This document shows, one piece after another, positions 17,474 through 26,284 of a stretch of 64,000 nucleotides of DNA. A model generated the notes under the pieces. That model was not told the origin of the DNA. It did no database searches and worked only from the letters and a program-made list of their open reading frames with translations. Numbering within the stretch: position 1 is the stretch's first letter; each line of letters begins with the position of its first letter. The stretch comes from Clostridium sp. AWRP. Lineage in GTDB: Bacteria; Bacillota; Clostridia; Clostridiales; Clostridiaceae. The position numbers and the translations under genes are program-made. The stretch is taken from contig NZ_CP029758.2 in assembly GCF_004006395.2 (NCBI RefSeq), positions 2,108,001-2,172,000 on the forward strand, given 5' to 3'.

Positions 17474-17495
17474 AAATGTATTGGAGGGATGTTGA

Positions 17496-18038
17496 ATGGA
17501 ACGCGAAGAAGCAATGAAATTATTTATAGAATTACACCGTTTAGGAAGACAAATGCACCGTTTTTCACATAAAATTTCTCATGGAGGAAATCACTTTATG
17601 GGAGGACAATCAAGAATGCTTACTATTGTTGCAGAAAATGAAGGTATTACTCAACGACAGCTTGCTGAAATCATGGATGTGAGACCTGCATCAATGACTG
17701 TGATGATAGGCAAGATGGAATTATTTGGACTTATTGAGCGTAAGCAAGATGCTAAAGATCAAAGAGTTATGCATATTTATATTACAGATAGTGGAAGAAA
17801 AGCCGAGGAGGAATCAAGAATTTCTACTCAACAGTTAGTTGGGTCCCTATTTCAAAGCCTTTCCGATGAAGAAGTAAAACAAATGCTTATGATTACTGAA
17901 AAATTATCTAAATCCCTTAATGAAGGTGACTCAGGTGATTTACAATGTAGACTTCATGATCATCATAGACATCATGGATTTCATAAATATTATCATGAGT
18001 CAGATGACAATCTTAAGCATTTGTTTAGGAATCTTTAA
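17496..18038 (+). CDS. MarR-family regulator with His-rich tail
   Basis: A 180-residue MarR-type winged-helix repressor. The DNA-binding region (about 50-110) contains GITQRQLAEIMDVRPASMTV and the wing DAKDQRVMHIYITDSG. The dimerisation helices lie at both ends. Unlike most relatives it carries a C-terminal tail rich in His: seven His in HDHHRHHGFHKYYH near 153-166. An early segment also has several His (MHRFSHKISHGGNHF). This suggests metal sensing or metal storage, which fits the Fur-family gene 14 bases downstream. It starts with ATG behind GGAGGG. Confidence 0.88.
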   Translation: MEREEAMKLFIELHRLGRQMHRFSHKISHGGNHFMGGQSRMLTIVAENEGITQRQLAEIMDVRPASMTVMIGKMELFGLIERKQDAKDQRVMHIYITDSGRKAEEESRISTQQLVGSLFQSLSDEEVKQMLMITEKLSKSLNEGDSGDLQCRLHDHHRHHGFHKYYHESDDNLKHLFRNL

Positions 18039-18052
18039 GGAAAATTTTAGAT

Positions 18053-18511
18053 ATGATACCACAGGAAATTCAAGAAAAAATAAGGTCTATAATTCAGAAA
18101 AAGGGATGCAAATTAACAAGTCAAAGGAGTGCAGTATTGAAGGCTTTTTTTGAGAAAAATTATGAACATATGACTGTTGAAGAGGTTCATTATTTTTCAA
18201 AAAGTTATTGTAGTAAGATTGGAATTGCCACTGTATATAGGTGTATACTTTATTTTGAAAAAATTGGTGTGCTGAGAAAAATTGAAACTAATGAGAAGTA
18301 TGGAAGATATGAATTGGTAATTCCAGATGAAGAATTTGAGCATCCACATTTAGTTTGTGTAAAATGTGGAAAAATAATTGGAGCCTTTGATAGTGAAATT
18401 TTAAAAGAATTGGACAAACAGAAAAAGTTTATTGAAAATATATATGACTTTAAAATTAACAGCCAGAGTAATATTTATTATGGAATTTGTGAAGCATGTA
18501 AAGGTTCATGA
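18053..18511 (+). CDS. Fur-family metal-dependent regulator
   Basis: A 152-residue Fur-superfamily protein. The winged helix is in residues 10-80 (LTSQRSAVLKAF, TVEEVH, IGIATVYRCI), and the metal-binding dimerisation domain follows with HPHLVCVKCGKI and a final YYGICEAC; two CxxC pairs form the structural zinc site. The subgroup (Fur, PerR or Zur) cannot be assigned with confidence by eye; the short regulatory loop and overall form resemble PerR-like clostridial proteins. It lies 14 bases after marR in the same direction, so both should be under the twin MarR operators. Confidence 0.88.
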   Translation: MIPQEIQEKIRSIIQKKGCKLTSQRSAVLKAFFEKNYEHMTVEEVHYFSKSYCSKIGIATVYRCILYFEKIGVLRKIETNEKYGRYELVIPDEEFEHPHLVCVKCGKIIGAFDSEILKELDKQKKFIENIYDFKINSQSNIYYGICEACKGS

Positions 18512-18576
18512 TAGTTTGGTTTACAAGAAATAGTTAATATAGTAATATAATATTATTCAAAGAGGGGGCTAAGTAT

Positions 18577-19359
18577 ATGAAATATTATGTGGCTGATGCT
18601 TTTACGGATGAAGTGTTTAAGGGAAATCCGGCAGGGGTATGTGTATTAGATAAATGGCTGCAGGATGATATAATGCAAAAAATTGCAGCAGAAAACAATT
18701 TGTCAGAAACAGCTTTTGTAGTTAAAGGTGAAAATAAAAATGAATATGAACTAAGGTGGTTTACGCCAAAGGCAGAAATAGATTTATGTGGACACGCTAC
18801 ACTGGGGACTTCCTATGTTGTTTCCAATTATGTAGATGTTGGAACAGATAAAATGATATTCCATACTGTAAGTGGAATACTTGAAGTCAATCGTAAAAGT
18901 GATTTATATGAAATGGATTTCCCTACAAGAGAGCCTAAAAAAGTTCAAATACCAGAAACAATTTCGGATATCATTGGGGTGAAACCTATAGAAACATATT
19001 TATCAAGGGATTTATTTGTAGTAGTTGAAACAGAAGAGCAGGTTAAAAATTTAGTTCCTAATTTTTCTAAAATGATAGAATTAGAAGATGGCTCAGGGGT
19101 TATCGTAACTGCGAAGGGCAGTGATGTTGATTTTGTATCCCGCTGTTTCTATCCCAAATTTGGTGTAAATGAAGATCCCGTAACAGGCTCTGCGCACAGC
19201 AATTTAATACCCTTTTGGTCAAAAAGATTGAATAAAGATAAGATGATAGCAAAACAGTTGTCAAAACGCGGCGGAACATTATATTGTGAATTTTGTGGTG
19301 ACAGGGTTAAAATAAGTGGAAGAGCTTCACTATATATGGTGGGAAATATAAACATATAG
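18577..19359 (+). CDS. PhzF-family isomerase
   Basis: A 260-residue cytosolic protein of the PhzF family, which has the diaminopimelate-epimerase-like fold. Signature segments are the N-terminal FTDEVFKGNPAGVCVL, NLSETAFV near residue 42 with the catalytic Glu, LCGHATLGTSYV near 70, and EDPVTGSAHSNLIPFW near 205. The start is an ATG after AGAGGGGG. DUF1848 follows 22 bases later and is probably in the same transcript. Substrates of most PhzF relatives outside phenazine producers are unknown, and no phenazine genes are present here. Confidence 0.9.
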   Translation: MKYYVADAFTDEVFKGNPAGVCVLDKWLQDDIMQKIAAENNLSETAFVVKGENKNEYELRWFTPKAEIDLCGHATLGTSYVVSNYVDVGTDKMIFHTVSGILEVNRKSDLYEMDFPTREPKKVQIPETISDIIGVKPIETYLSRDLFVVVETEEQVKNLVPNFSKMIELEDGSGVIVTAKGSDVDFVSRCFYPKFGVNEDPVTGSAHSNLIPFWSKRLNKDKMIAKQLSKRGGTLYCEFCGDRVKISGRASLYMVGNINI

Positions 19360-19381
19360 TTTAAATTAGAAGGATAGTTTT

Positions 19382-20314
19382 ATGATATTAAGTGTAAGCA
19401 GAAGAACAGATATACCAGCTTTTTATAGTGATTGGTTTTTCAATAGAATGAAGGAAGAATTTGTGTTAGTCAAGAATCCGTTTAATTCAAAGCAAGTGAG
19501 TAAAGTGATTTTAAATCCTAAAATAATAGATTGTATAGTATTTTGGACCAAAAATCCTAAAAAAATGATAAAGAGATTGGATGAAATTAAGGAATATAAT
19601 TATTATTTCCAATTCACTTTAAATTCATATGATAAGACACTAGAGACAAATGTTCCAGAGAAAAAATATTTGATAAACACATTTATAGAATTATCAAAAC
19701 GAATTGGTAAGGATAGAGTTATATGGAGGTATGATCCTATAATATTAACGGATAAGTTTACAAGGGATTACCATTATAAGTGGTTTAAATATCTTGCGAA
19801 AAGATTATGTCCATATACAAATAAGTGTGTTATCAGTTTCTTAGATTTATACAGGAAATCAGAGCGAAATTTAAAAGAAATAAACATTTTACAGATAGAT
19901 AAGGACGATATGTTTGAGTTAGCAGAGAAATTTTCAAAAATAGCTTTTAAATATAATATGACTATTGAAACTTGTTCCGAGGAAATAGATCTATCAAAAT
20001 TCAATATTAAGCATGGAAAATGTATAGATGATAGATTGATTTCTAAGATAGCTGGGGAAAAGCTATCTATAGATAAAGATCCAAATCAGAGGAAAGTTTG
20101 TGGATGTGTAAAGAGCATTGATATAGGAGCTTATAATACATGTAATCATGGTTGTTTATACTGCTATGCAAATTTCAATAGAGATGCTGCTGAAAAGAAT
20201 TTATTGAAGCATAATAAAAAGTCTCCTCTACTGATTGGTGAGCTATGTGGAGATGAAAAGATTATAGATAGAAAGATGAAATCATATAGAGATAGTCAGT
20301 TATCTTTTTTATAA
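19382..20314 (+). CDS. DUF1848 protein with Cys motif resembling a radical-SAM cluster site
   Basis: A 310-residue protein of the DUF1848 family. It opens with the family's ILSVSRRTDIPAFY, continues with FWTKNPKKM and VIWRYDPI, and near residue 240 has a Cys group: VCGCVKSIDIG followed by CNHGCLYCYAN, a CxxxCxxC arrangement at the C-terminal side rather than the N-terminal side. That pattern is conserved in the family and would suit a 4Fe-4S cluster. The enzymatic role is not established. The DNA start is ATG at 19382 behind GAAGGATAG. A terminator follows. Confidence 0.82.
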   Translation: MILSVSRRTDIPAFYSDWFFNRMKEEFVLVKNPFNSKQVSKVILNPKIIDCIVFWTKNPKKMIKRLDEIKEYNYYFQFTLNSYDKTLETNVPEKKYLINTFIELSKRIGKDRVIWRYDPIILTDKFTRDYHYKWFKYLAKRLCPYTNKCVISFLDLYRKSERNLKEINILQIDKDDMFELAEKFSKIAFKYNMTIETCSEEIDLSKFNIKHGKCIDDRLISKIAGEKLSIDKDPNQRKVCGCVKSIDIGAYNTCNHGCLYCYANFNRDAAEKNLLKHNKKSPLLIGELCGDEKIIDRKMKSYRDSQLSFL

Positions 20315-20331
20315 AAAATAGGATTATAATG

Positions 20332-20368
20332 TAATTGTATTGATGTGAGTTGATACAATTATTTTTAT
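20332..20368 (+). terminator. Terminator after the DUF1848 gene
   Basis: TAATTGTAT (20332-20340) pairs with ATACAATTA (20353-20361) across a 12-base loop; TTTTTAT follows. Confidence 0.65.
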
Positions 20369-20469
20369 TTACATATGAAGAGGAGAAATGTAATGTAGTC
20401 TAAATAAACATCTATTTTATGGTATAATTTCACTGTATGAGGACGATAATTTGAGCGGAGGAATAAAAA

Positions 20470-21171
20470 GTGAATGAAAAAATACTTTTAGTAGATGATG
20501 AAAAGAGCATTTTAGATGTACTGACTTATGCATTAAAAAGAGAAGGATATTTAGTAGAAAGAGCTTATGATGGAAAGGAAGCACTTCATAAAGTAGATAT
20601 TTTTAATCCGCACATAGTAATTTTGGATTTAATGCTCCCTGTAATGAATGGATACGATGTTTGTAAAAAGTTAGAAAACAAAAATATTGGGATTATCATG
20701 CTTACAGCAAAAGAAGATATTGTGGACAAGATACTTGGTCTTGAATTTGGAGCAGATGATTATATGACGAAACCCTTTGATATAAGGGAACTTCTTGCAA
20801 GAATCAAGTCACTTGTAAGGAGACTTAATAAAACTATTGATGAAAAAAAGAATATTGGTGTCATAAAAATAAATGATCTTATTATTAATAAGAAAAAGAG
20901 AACTGTAAGTATAAAGAATATTTTGATAGAGCTTACTTCTATGGAATTTGACCTGCTGTATTTGCTCCTTTCAAATCCAGGCATAGTATATTCTAGAGAA
21001 CAGCTTTTAAATATAATATGGAATATGGATTATGTTGGAGGAACACGAACTGTAGATACACACATTCAAAGAGTAAGGAAAAAGTTAGGTGATAGTTATC
21101 AGGATTTAATACAAACCGTTTATGGTATTGGATATAAAGGGGTTGACGAATTATTTGAAGGTGGGAATTAA
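20470..21171 (+). CDS. OmpR/PhoB-family response regulator
   Basis: A 233-residue two-component response regulator. The receiver domain (1-120) has the acidic pair LVDDE, the phosphoacceptor D53 in VILDLMLP, the switch Thr in MLTAKED and the conserved Lys in MTKPFD. The C-terminal winged helix (about 133-228) has the TSMEFDLLYLLLSNPG and TVDTHIQRVRKKLG elements and ends at YGIGYKG. The start is a GTG behind GCGGAGGA. An extended -10 box (TGGTATAAT) lies about 40 bases upstream. Its 3' end overlaps the histidine kinase gene. Confidence 0.95.
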   Translation: MNEKILLVDDEKSILDVLTYALKREGYLVERAYDGKEALHKVDIFNPHIVILDLMLPVMNGYDVCKKLENKNIGIIMLTAKEDIVDKILGLEFGADDYMTKPFDIRELLARIKSLVRRLNKTIDEKKNIGVIKINDLIINKKKRTVSIKNILIELTSMEFDLLYLLLSNPGIVYSREQLLNIIWNMDYVGGTRTVDTHIQRVRKKLGDSYQDLIQTVYGIGYKGVDELFEGGN

Positions 21172-22609
21172 ATTCAAGCTCATATCTTTTACAGCTTCAC
21201 TTTTATTAATTGTAATATCATTTTTGAGTTTTTTGGTGCTTAATGGAATAAAAAGTTATCAGAATAAAGAAACGCAGGCGATTTTATTTAAGCAAAAGGA
21301 TATATTTGAAGAATACTTTAGTGAACGCATGAGTTTGAATAAAAATACTAATTATGATGACAGCTTAGCTAGAGGTAGTATTTTTAATAAAGCATGGTTG
21401 AGAACTATACCGGCAAATATATATAACACAAAAGGTGAACTACTTTCAGGGTTTAAGACAGATGCAAAGCTAAATGAAAATAATGAGAAAAAAATTATGA
21501 TAGATTATGCAATTAAAGGCAAAGTATCTTATAGAGAAATTAATGATGTAATATATTTCTATTCACCCATTAAATATAAGGGCAATACAGCAGCAATTTT
21601 AGAACTGGAATATTCAATTAGAGAAAATAAATTATTTTATAGTGATATAGAAAAATTGTTTTATGGTATAGGTTTTTTGGCTCTGGTGCTTGGTATATTT
21701 GTAGGAATCTTTTATTTTTCCAGGCTAACTAGAGACATATATGAAATGAAAGATTCAGTAGAAAACATTCAAAAGGGTGAATTTAGTAAAGTACATAAGG
21801 TAAATCGAAATGATGAATTGGGAGAATTGAGCAGTGGTCTTATATTTATGAGTAATACTATAGAACAAAATATTGAGGACCTTAAAGTTGAAAGGGATTC
21901 TTTAAATGCAGCTGTGGATAAATTAAAAAAAATGGACAAGCAACAAAAAGAGTTTATAGGAAATGTAACTCATGAATTCAAAACTCCAATTACCAGCATA
22001 AAGGCCTATGCAGATGTGATTGGAATGTACACGGATGATTTAAAATTAATTGAAGAAGGTACTTTAAGTATATCAAAAGAATGTGATAGGCTTTCGGGCA
22101 TGGTAGATAATATATTGAGCTTATCCGCCCTTGAAAAATATGATTTTGAAATTGAAAAAAATGAAGTTAATTTAAAGAAAATATTGAATGAAATATGCAA
22201 AACAATGATGGCAAAAGTCAAGAAAAATAATTTGATTTTAAAATATGATGCAGGGGATATTGTTGTTAATTTAGATGAGGACAGCTTAAAGCATATTCTA
22301 ATTAATTTAATTGATAATGCTATAAAATATAATAGACAAGGTGGCAGTATATATATTGAGTGTTATAAAAATGATAAAGACAAGATAACTATAAGTGTCG
22401 AAGATACTGGTATAGGTATGAGTGAAGAAGTGCTTTCCAAAATTTTTGAACCTTTTTATAGAGCTGATAAACACAGGAGTCGTGAAACAGGAGGAGCTGG
22501 ACTTGGACTAGCTTTAGTTAAAAAGCTAGTTGAAAAACAAGGAGGAACCATAAAGGTAAATTCTAAATTAAATGAGGGTACTATTTTTTACGTTGAATTT
22601 TCAACATAA
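21155..22609 (+). CDS. Sensor histidine kinase, partner of the 20470 regulator
   Basis: About 484 residues. One N-terminal membrane helix (about 8-32), an extracytoplasmic domain of about 135 residues, a second helix (about 170-188), then HAMP, HisKA with the phosphorylated His in NVTHEFKTP (near 273), and an HATPase domain with NLIDNAIKYN, DTGIGMS and GGAGLGLALVKK. The start is uncertain: TTG at 21155 gives the best N-terminus (MKVGIKFKL), with GTG 21161, TTG 21143 and ATG 21122 as alternatives, all inside the regulator's last codons. The secreted protein downstream may be a target or signal partner. Confidence 0.9.
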   Translation: MKVGIKFKLISFTASLLLIVISFLSFLVLNGIKSYQNKETQAILFKQKDIFEEYFSERMSLNKNTNYDDSLARGSIFNKAWLRTIPANIYNTKGELLSGFKTDAKLNENNEKKIMIDYAIKGKVSYREINDVIYFYSPIKYKGNTAAILELEYSIRENKLFYSDIEKLFYGIGFLALVLGIFVGIFYFSRLTRDIYEMKDSVENIQKGEFSKVHKVNRNDELGELSSGLIFMSNTIEQNIEDLKVERDSLNAAVDKLKKMDKQQKEFIGNVTHEFKTPITSIKAYADVIGMYTDDLKLIEEGTLSISKECDRLSGMVDNILSLSALEKYDFEIEKNEVNLKKILNEICKTMMAKVKKNNLILKYDAGDIVVNLDEDSLKHILINLIDNAIKYNRQGGSIYIECYKNDKDKITISVEDTGIGMSEEVLSKIFEPFYRADKHRSRETGGAGLGLALVKKLVEKQGGTIKVNSKLNEGTIFYVEFST

Positions 22610-22675
22610 AGTTTACAAGATTGTGACATCTATTTATAATTTTGTGAACAAGTTTTGATAACATGAATTTATCCG

Positions 22676-22858
22676 ATGACTACCTGCTCTAATACTCCCA
22701 CGCACTCTGTGAAAGCGGCTATCACCAAATCAAAGATTTGAGATATCTGCTTTTCTCCAAGTGGAAGTAAAGAGCAGCTACGTCCCTGGATAACGATTTC
22801 TAAGCATCAGGTGGAGTCAAAACTCCATCTGATGCCAAGAACTCTGTTTATTAAGAAA
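22676..22858. repeat. Extragenic repeat, family B, with terminal hairpin
   Basis: A non-coding block of about 180 bases, visibly richer in G and C than its surroundings. It contains CAAATC-AAA-GATTTG, a CTGCTTTT/AAGAGCAG pair, GCTACGTCCCTGG, and a strong hairpin at 22804-22835 (GCATCAGGTGGAGT pairing with ACTCCATCTGATGC). Weak relatives occur elsewhere: the GATGGAGT/ACTCCATC module at 31665-31692, and CTACCT..AC..CTCCCAC plus GAACTCTGTTTA in reverse at about 1843-1900. It probably belongs to a multi-copy clostridial intergenic element; function unknown. Confidence 0.5.
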
Positions 22859-22873
22859 AAGGAGGAAAGTTCA

Positions 22874-24229
22874 ATGTTGAGTAAAAAGGTTTTATCTCTG
22901 ATTTTGGCTGTAGGAGTTATAGGAGGTGTAAGTGCAGTTCAATTAAATCATCATGTAATTGCTAAATCTAAACAGGACATAAAAGTAACAGCATATAAAC
23001 CTTCTGCTAAAGTCAATGAAAACGGGTACCAGATTGATAAATATGAAAATATTGAAAGTACTGCATGGCTTAATGAAAATGAAGTGTTGACTTTAAGTAG
23101 AAAAAGTGAATTTAAAAATCCTGATTCAACTAGAATGATAAGATATTGCAGCATTTATAATTTGAATACAAAAAGTTCTAAAGATTTTAAGAATGCAAAT
23201 ATAGATGAATTTTTAGGAGTATCGCCAGATAAGAAATATGTTCTTTATGCAGAAGCAAGGAATATTCCCAAAATTGAAAGCCAGGAGTGGAAAGATGCTC
23301 TTGCTTCAGGAGATTTACTCCACAAAAATGTAAAATTATTAAATTTGTCTACAGGTCAAATTACCGATGTAAATACGGAAAAGTTAAACAGTGATGCCCA
23401 GTTTATATGGGTAAGTAAGAATAAAATTTTAGCAAATTATTTTAATCATTGGGCAGTAATTGATACAACTGGGAAAGTATATGCTGATGGAAGTTATAAT
23501 GGTGGAGAACATGATGATGCATGGATATCCGGTGTAGATGATATTAAAGATTTAGGAAGCAGTGTAGAAGGTAAGTTTTATTATACTCAAGGTAAGAATG
23601 GAAAAGAAGGAGTAAAAGTATGCTCCATGGACGTGAAGACTAAAGAGATAAAGAATATTTGTGCCAATAAATATTCTTTGCATGCAGATAAAAAGGGAAA
23701 GACAATTATAATGGACAACTACAATAACAATGGCGGGGCAGTTGATGGAGTTTATGTGAACAGAACCTTTGGAGCACTTGTTATGAACGAATCCGGTAAG
23801 GTACTTCAAGATATTAAACTTCCTAAAGGTAGAATAAGTTCTGGATTACCTACTTCTGACTATATACTATCACCTGACGGAAGTAAAGCTGCTTATGTTG
23901 AGAGCAATAATGAAATTAGTCGTCAGCTAGGTTCGAATAATAAGGATCTTAATATATCCATTAAGGTTATAGATATTAAAACAGGCGATATAAAGGAAAT
24001 AGTAAAAGTAGCCAGCTTAAAGGATAAAAATCAGGGAAATAACTATATTACAGTTAAAATTAAAGATAAAGATGGCAAAATTAAAGAAAAGAAGATTACA
24101 AGAGTGCCTTGTATTTCAAACATTTGTTGGGATAGTACAAGTACTGCACTGTCATTTACTTATGGAAGTTCTTCAGATCCGTTTAATAAAGACAACATAA
24201 ATAGTTATGTTGTTACTTTTGATAAATAA
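22874..24229 (+). CDS. Secreted TolB/WD40-like propeller protein
   Basis: A 451-residue protein with an N-terminal signal peptide (MLSKKVLSLILAVGVIGGVSA, read to about residue 21; cleavage probably near 30). The rest has repeated short blocks of the type GVSPDKKYVLYAE, WVSKNKILANY, DYILSPDGSKAAYVES and WDSTSTALSFTYG, about 40-70 residues apart, typical of TolB-like beta-propellers. The start is ATG at 22874 behind AAAGGAGGAAAG; a longer frame from 22811 crosses the repeat. It lies downstream of the two-component system, so it may be its target or act with the kinase's outer domain. No enzyme motif is visible. Confidence 0.7.
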   Translation: MLSKKVLSLILAVGVIGGVSAVQLNHHVIAKSKQDIKVTAYKPSAKVNENGYQIDKYENIESTAWLNENEVLTLSRKSEFKNPDSTRMIRYCSIYNLNTKSSKDFKNANIDEFLGVSPDKKYVLYAEARNIPKIESQEWKDALASGDLLHKNVKLLNLSTGQITDVNTEKLNSDAQFIWVSKNKILANYFNHWAVIDTTGKVYADGSYNGGEHDDAWISGVDDIKDLGSSVEGKFYYTQGKNGKEGVKVCSMDVKTKEIKNICANKYSLHADKKGKTIIMDNYNNNGGAVDGVYVNRTFGALVMNESGKVLQDIKLPKGRISSGLPTSDYILSPDGSKAAYVESNNEISRQLGSNNKDLNISIKVIDIKTGDIKEIVKVASLKDKNQGNNYITVKIKDKDGKIKEKKITRVPCISNICWDSTSTALSFTYGSSSDPFNKDNINSYVVTFDK

Positions 24230-24280
24230 CCTCTTTATAAATTAAATTTTGCATATATAAAATTTTAGCCTAATATAAAA

Positions 24281-24535
24281 ACTTTGCGAAGCAAAGCTTT
24301 TTGAGTTGAGAATTGAGAGTTGAGAGTGAATGTTGATTTTTAGCTATCGCAAAAAATCTTTAAATTTATATGAACCAGCAATGTTTCGCCTTAGCGAAAC
24401 GAGTTGTCAAAAATTTAATCAAAGATTTTTTATAGTGTAACGAAAAAAATCCACATTAACTCTCCACTTTCCACTCTCAATTCTTAACTAATCAAATTGC
24501 TTCGCAATATTTTTAAACTGCGAAAATTGAGTTAT
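24281..24535. repeat. Interspersed palindromic repeat, family A, copy 2
   Basis: The inverted second copy of the element at 2982-3180, about 50 bases longer in the centre (ATGTTTCGCC-TTAGC-GAAAC hairpin, absent in copy 1). Ends carry TTTGCGAAGCAAA and ATTGCTTCGCAAT palindromes. It follows the 3' end of the minus-strand hrb gene, as copy 1 follows osmC. Confidence 0.75.
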
Positions 24536-24545
24536 GGTTGTGGAT

Positions 24546-25235
24546 CTATACAATTTGTTTAAAATTATCTTTAGTAACCCCACATATTGGACAAGTCCAA
24601 TCATCTGGTATGTTTTCAAATGGAGTACCAGGTGAAATTCCTGAGTCAGGATCTCCAACAGATGGATCGTAAATGTATCCACACACTGTACATTCATACT
24701 TTCCTGTATTTTTCGAAGCTTCATCTTTATTTTGCGGGATGTTTGCTTCAACCTTAGGGGAGATTCCTCGTTTCATATCCTGATAATATTTATAGGTAAT
24801 TTGTTCTACATCGTTAAGTAGTTCTGCATTTAGTACTTTGCAGATAAATATTGTATGAGTTAAAACATCAATTTCTTTTTCAACCTTTAAGTCAAAATAG
24901 GATGATGTGTTGTCTAATATTATAGGGACACCACTTTCCATTGTCTTAAATGATACTCCTTCAAATTTATCAATGTCCCTTCCTGATTTAAATCCAAATT
25001 TGCCAATGAATTCAATAGGAGTTTCTATGGATAGAGCAGATACACCTATAAATTTACTCCTTTGTATATAATCATGGGTAAGATTCTTTTTGTTTATGCT
25101 CACTGCGAGAATAGCAGGGTTTGATGTTATTTGAAAAACTGTATTTGCAATTTGAGCATTTTTTCTTCCCTCCGAAATAGAGCTTACAACGTATAATCCA
25201 TAGCTTAATTTGTAAAAAGCTTTATTATCAATCAT
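24546..25235 (-). CDS. hrb: High-molecular-weight rubredoxin (flavin reductase-rubredoxin fusion)
   Basis: A 229-residue fusion: residues 1-155 form a flavin-reductase-like FMN-binding domain ([32 protein letters not shown]), and the last 50 form a rubredoxin with [12 protein letters not shown] and [13 protein letters not shown] holding one iron. This is the domain order of Hrb of acetogens, which passes electrons from NAD(P)H to oxygen- or NO-reducing flavodiiron proteins and rubrerythrins. It lies 65 bases after ferritin, giving an oxidative-stress/iron operon. The ATG at 25235 has no close ribosome site; a strong one lies about 40 bases upstream beyond a hairpin. Confidence 0.93.
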   Translation of the reverse strand: MIDNKAFYKLSYGLYVVSSISEGRKNAQIANTVFQITSNPAILAVSINKKNLTHDYIQRSKFIGVSALSIETPIEFIGKFGFKSGRDIDKFEGVSFKTMESGVPIILDNTSSYFDLKVEKEIDVLTHTIFICKVLNAELLNDVEQITYKYYQDMKRGISPKVEANIPQNKDEASKNTGKYECTVCGYIYDPSVGDPDSGISPGTPFENIPDDWTCPICGVTKDNFKQIV

Positions 25236-25245
25236 AAATTTATAT

Positions 25246-25280
25246 ACTTACATGTAATATTATGTAAGTAATCCCCCTCC
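25246..25280 (-). promoter_or_regulatory. hrb leader: ribosome site separated from start by a hairpin
   Basis: On the minus strand GGGAGGGGG (about 25280-25272) is followed by ACTTACAT (25269-25262), 8 bases, ATGTAAGT (25253-25246), a perfect 8-bp stem, and then the hrb ATG at 25235. Folding would bring the ribosome site near the start. The dyad could instead be a protein site. Confidence 0.4.
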
Positions 25281-25300
25281 CTTATATATTTTTAAAATTA

Positions 25301-25819
25301 TTAGTTAGCATTTTCATTTACTGGTGGTACAAAAGTTCTTGATTGAAGTTCTGTATCTAGCATATAAAGTGCTGCAGAATTACCACTTATTTTATCCAAT
25401 TTTTTAACTATCTTACCAAAAGTGTCTTCTTCCTCAATTTGCTCATCTATAAACCACTTGAGTAAACTTACTGTGGCATGTTCTTTTTCTTCGGTAGCAA
25501 GATCCATCAAATTGTAAATTCTTGCAGTAACTTTTTTTTCATGTGTTAGTGCTTTGTTGAAAACATCATTTATTGAATCATAATTGTTATCAGGTGAATC
25601 TATAGATCCAATGAGTATTCTGGCATTTGTTCTTTTTAGAAAATCATAAAATTTTGATATATGGTAGTTTTCTTCTTCAATTTGCACTTTAAAGAAGTTT
25701 GAAAATCCATCTAGATCCAATGAATCACAGTATGCTTTCATGGAAAAGTAAATATTTGCTGAGTACATTTCATAGTTTATCTGATCGTTTATAGCTTTTA
25801 TAAGTTTATTACTTAACAT
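25301..25819 (-). CDS. ftnA: Ferritin
   Basis: A 172-residue iron-storage ferritin. It has the four-helix bundle ligands of the ferroxidase centre: YEMYSANIYFSM (Glu in helix A), EEENYHISKFYDF (Glu and His in helix B), and EEKEHATVSLLKWFIDEQIEEE (helices C and D). Such proteins oxidise ferrous iron and store it as mineral in a 24-subunit shell. Ribosome site GGAAG precedes the ATG. It is the first gene of a ferritin-hrb pair, which links iron sequestration with oxygen or NO removal. The AT-rich 460 bases upstream must hold its promoter. Confidence 0.94.
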   Translation of the reverse strand: MLSNKLIKAINDQINYEMYSANIYFSMKAYCDSLDLDGFSNFFKVQIEEENYHISKFYDFLKRTNARILIGSIDSPDNNYDSINDVFNKALTHEKKVTARIYNLMDLATEEKEHATVSLLKWFIDEQIEEEDTFGKIVKKLDKISGNSAALYMLDTELQSRTFVPPVNENAN

Positions 25820-26283
25820 AGTATAAGCTTCCTTTCTTCCGTAGTTTAGATTAAGTTACATTTTAGTATAAATTATATAAAATAAAATTATACATTTTAC
25901 AGTCTCCCTTGAGATCTCAAAAGTTAATACTGAGGGAATATTAGATATTAAAGTAAAATAATTATTATTTAATATCTAATGTTAGAATATCACACTTAAT
26001 ATAAATTTTCAATATTTATATTGCAGATAAAATTTTATATTTTAAAATTGATTTAACTAAAAATACAAATCTATTTATATATATTAACATTTAAAATATT
26101 ATGTAAATTAAAATTAATGTAAACAATAAATTTTTGACAATTATACATAATAAATTCTTTTACTGCCATACTAAATTTGTAATTAGTCTAAGAATTTTCT
26201 AACACAACCTTAGTATAATATTAAAAGTTTAAATAAAATTTAAAAATAGACTAGTAGTAATTTATTATAAAATCAACTACATA
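25820..26283. other. Gene-free AT-rich stretch between ferritin and csp
   Basis: No reading frame with a ribosome site is visible. It holds a perfect 11-bp dyad (ATTAGATATTA at 25940-25950 with 25970-25980) and a TTGACA near 26134 without a well-spaced -10. Divergent promoters for ferritin and the cold-shock gene must lie here. Very high A/T makes motif calls unreliable. Confidence 0.4.
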
Positions 26284-26284
26284 T

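Noticed and set aside
17920..18153. 77-residue plus-strand frame across the MarR-Fur junction
   Set aside because: It overlaps both real genes in another phase and has no ribosome site or family features.
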